A stretch of 17,746 bases of DNA. Source: UBA6120 sp964639215. GTDB taxonomy: Bacteria > Bacillota_I > Bacilli_A > RFN20 > CAG-826. This document shows positions 15,989-17,746 of this stretch, piece after piece. The DNA is taken from contig CAZXCV010000019.1 of assembly GCA_964639215.1 (NCBI GenBank), forward strand, positions 1 to 17,746. The letters run 5' to 3'. The notes under the pieces were generated by a model. The model ran no database searches. It was not told the DNA's origin and saw nothing but the letters and a program-made list of their open reading frames with translations. Each line of letters starts with the position of its first letter. The stretch's first letter is position 1. The position numbers and the translations under genes were made by a program.

Positions 15989-16001
15989 CAAAAGAACTTT
16001 A

Positions 16002-17555
16002 TTAATCAGGCTCGAATTTAGAGGCTAGAAATACAAGTTCACTCATATTTCGATAAGTTTGTTTCGAAAATTCACCAATTAAGTTAACAAATTCATAATT
16101 ATTGAGATCTTTTTGTCCAATCTTAAAACTTAAGAGTTTTGTATCAAGTGAAAGTTTTGTCGCTAAATATTGTCCGTTTTTGATATAGCTTAATGCCGAT
16201 GTTTTCAGATGACTAATTCGAAATAAGGGGGCTTTAAAGTCTTGTCCAAATGGTCCGAATGTCTCGATTAACTGATAATTATCAAAATTGAATTCGGAAA
16301 GGGAGACATCAAGGATATGATATTTCGTGAGCACTTGTTCTTTCATGTCAAAATAGCTGATGAACGCTTGTTTAAACCGTTCATATTGCTTGACGTTAAT
16401 TGTTAGACCGCCAGCATTGGCATGACCACCACCCTTAATCATCCAGGGTTCAACATGTTTAAAAGCTTCGGTTAGATCATACCCCTTCGGCGTACGGGCG
16501 CTACCGACTAATTCACTAGGATTAGCGGAGTTAGGAGTAAACACGATGCATGGAACATCATATTTATTCATGAGACGATTTGCTAATAATCCGATCAATC
16601 CCTCTTTTTCATTTGATAGATGAACGATGGCTTTGACATCACCATCAATATTAGGTAATTGCATAACCGCATCCTTCATCATTGTTTGACGAGATGAATT
16701 CATGGTCTTGATCCAGCTGGCTAAACTAATAATTTCTTCATTATCAGTCGATGTGAAGTACTTGACGAGCCGATTGATATTACTATTTTCCACTAAGCGA
16801 CCAATCGCATTAATCGCCGGGGCGATTTTCATACTAATCGAGACTGCATCAACTATTTGATTTTCGTTTAATAAGGTGATTTGAGGATAGTTTTCAATTT
16901 GTAAGATTGCTAATCCCAACCTCACTAAATCACGATTTATGTCACGCAATGGCATCATGTCACTGATCGTGGCGATGGCGGCTAACGCTAGGTGATAGCG
17001 ATCGACTTGATGAAGTAGCTCACGCGCTAAGATAAAAGCCATCGTCGCCCCACACATTGGATATGGTTTTTGTTGAAGAAAGGGATGTAAGATTCCGACG
17101 TTAAGGGGCACTTCACCGTTTATTTCGTGATGATCAGTAATAATGACATCAATTCCTAGTTCATATGCCTTATTAATGGCTTCAACGGCATTCGCACCAT
17201 TATCAACCGTGATAATAAGTTGATAATCTTTTTGTTTGATATCTAGTACTTTACTGACATTTAAACCATAACCATCTTGATAGCGATTCGGGAGATAATA
17301 ACCAACAGCAACACCGCGTTTCTTAAACGCATCAACTAAAATCGATGTCGCCAAAACCCCATCCGCATCATAATCGCCATAAACAATAATTTTCTGATTG
17401 TGCACAATCGCTTGTTCAATCCGTGTCATGATTTTCGGTAAATCACTAAAATTATGAGGATTCGGCAAATCATCATCGGTTAATGACCGTGTGAGGTGCT
17501 CATAATCCGCTTTTGTTAATTGATAATAACCAAGAAGTTTATCTAAAAATGTCAT
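16002..17555 (-). CDS. recJ: Single-stranded-DNA-specific exonuclease RecJ
   Basis: RecJ degrades single-stranded DNA 5' to 3' and works in recombination and mismatch or base-excision repair. The DHH phosphoesterase core is complete: GDYDADG (60-66), the Asp of TVDNG (118), ITDHHEING (139-147), LHPFLQQKPYPMCGA (156-170), and SDMMPL (198-203). The DHHA1 domain carries GGGHANAGG (375-383), and an OB-like C-terminal domain (about 412-515) contains the family's ETFGPFGQDFKAPLF. At 517 residues it is shorter than many Firmicute RecJ proteins and lacks a further C-terminal extension. The ATG follows a terminator by under 20 bases, with no recognisable Shine-Dalgarno, so its own promoter and start context are unclear. 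The N-terminal length fits this start. Confidence 0.95.
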   Translation of the reverse strand: MTFLDKLLGYYQLTKADYEHLTRSLTDDDLPNPHNFSDLPKIMTRIEQAIVHNQKIIVYGDYDADGVLATSILVDAFKKRGVAVGYYLPNRYQDGYGLNVSKVLDIKQKDYQLIITVDNGANAVEAINKAYELGIDVIITDHHEINGEVPLNVGILHPFLQQKPYPMCGATMAFILARELLHQVDRYHLALAAIATISDMMPLRDINRDLVRLGLAILQIENYPQITLLNENQIVDAVSISMKIAPAINAIGRLVENSNINRLVKYFTSTDNEEIISLASWIKTMNSSRQTMMKDAVMQLPNIDGDVKAIVHLSNEKEGLIGLLANRLMNKYDVPCIVFTPNSANPSELVGSARTPKGYDLTEAFKHVEPWMIKGGGHANAGGLTINVKQYERFKQAFISYFDMKEQVLTKYHILDVSLSEFNFDNYQLIETFGPFGQDFKAPLFRISHLKTSALSYIKNGQYLATKLSLDTKLLSFKIGQKDLNNYEFVNLIGEFSKQTYRNMSELVFLASKFEPD

Positions 17556-17572
17556 GATTCATACATCTAAAG

Positions 17573-17594
17573 AAAAAGACAGCCGAAGCTGTCT
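17573..17594 (-). terminator. Rho-independent terminator with UUCG loop
   Basis: The minus-strand RNA AGACAGC-UUCG-GCUGUCU has a perfect 7-bp stem and a stable UUCG tetraloop, followed by a U run. The stem includes the last two bases of the upstream gene's TAG stop codon. Confidence 0.92.
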
Positions 17595-17746
17595 AATCAT
17601 TAATGCCAATGAATGTCGCTTCCTGTGGTTCCGCGCTCTTGACTTCAGGTGTCACGCGGCGACGACGTGGTTTCCGTTTTGGTAACTTACTGTCTAGTTG
17701 CCATTTGGCGAATAATTTGGCAAGACTGAGACTCCATGGGCTTAAT
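17593..17746 (-). CDS. C-terminal fragment of an unidentified gene (SecDF by synteny)
   Basis: The minus strand is open from the right edge for 50 codons to a TAG at 17593. The first part, SPWSLSLAKLFAKWQ, looks like the end of a membrane-associated helix. It is followed by a strongly basic stretch (SKLPKRKPRRRR) and a short acidic-polar end (EATFIGIND). I do not recognise the protein from this piece. In Bacillus relatives secDF lies upstream of recJ, and a basic cytosolic tail after a final membrane helix would fit SecF, but that is only synteny. A terminator overlaps the stop codon, so this gene ends its own transcription unit. Confidence 0.55.
   Translation of the reverse strand, partial: LSPWSLSLAKLFAKWQLDSKLPKRKPRRRRVTPEVKSAEPQEATFIGIND

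Noticed and set aside
1..17746. CRISPR array, tRNA or rRNA genes, insertion sequences
   Set aside because: I saw no regularly spaced repeats, no tRNA-like cloverleaf, no rRNA segment and no transposase or terminal inverted repeats when reading both strands; this was by eye only.

Overview
The window looks like low-GC Bacillota or a relative of the Mollicutes that keeps the standard code (an Acholeplasma, Izemoplasma or RF39-like lineage). The reasons are the strongly AT-rich intergenic DNA, two lipoproteins with Ser-rich linkers right after the lipobox Cys, Shine-Dalgarno sites of the AAAGGAG type, and a rel-hisS-aspS order typical of Firmicutes. TGA is not read as Trp: the long genes have no in-frame TGA, and one gene ends at TGA in an ATGA overlap. 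The lineage is an inference. Every convincing gene is on the minus strand, so transcription runs from high to low coordinates.

Right edge (17746 to about 14330): the basic C-terminus of an unidentified gene (SecDF only by synteny), closed by a UUCG-loop terminator that overlaps its stop codon. Next are recJ and a monocistronic 504-residue surface lipoprotein with beta-rich and OB-like domains, with its own promoter and terminator.

Middle (about 14190 to 8146): after a 378-base noncoding stretch with a good promoter comes a tight four-gene surface-glycan operon. It encodes a WbbI-like galactofuranosyltransferase (TTG start), UDP-galactopyranose mutase (glf), a Wzx-type flippase, and a 711-residue lipoprotein joined to the flippase gene by an ATGA overlap. 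That lipoprotein is the most interesting item. It carries a lipobox, a coiled-coil stalk of about 165 residues, an Ig-like domain, and a C-terminal domain with the landmark motifs of GT80 bacterial sialyltransferases (D-G, KGHP, IPxE, VGGxTST). A strong terminator closes the operon.

Left part (8084 to 382): a housekeeping operon of rel (bifunctional ppGpp synthetase/hydrolase), hisS, aspS and tkt, with junctions of 14, 2 and 1 bases. The rel promoter lies so close to its ATG that the mRNA may be leaderless. HisS ends in an unusual Cys/His/Asp-rich tail. A small Asp23/Gls24-family gene follows.

Left edge (1 to 381): a 10-N gap separates an unassigned stretch after the asp23-like gene from an internal piece of a second Wzx-type flippase. 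The true distance across the gap is unknown.

How it fits together: glf makes UDP-galactofuranose, the WbbI-like enzyme adds Galf to a lipid-linked glycan, Wzx flips it out, and the GT80-like lipoprotein is placed to meet that glycan at the outer face. This last step is inference. The glycan operon and the other lipoprotein gene sit between recJ and rel, genes that are close neighbours in Bacillus with apt between them; apt is absent here.
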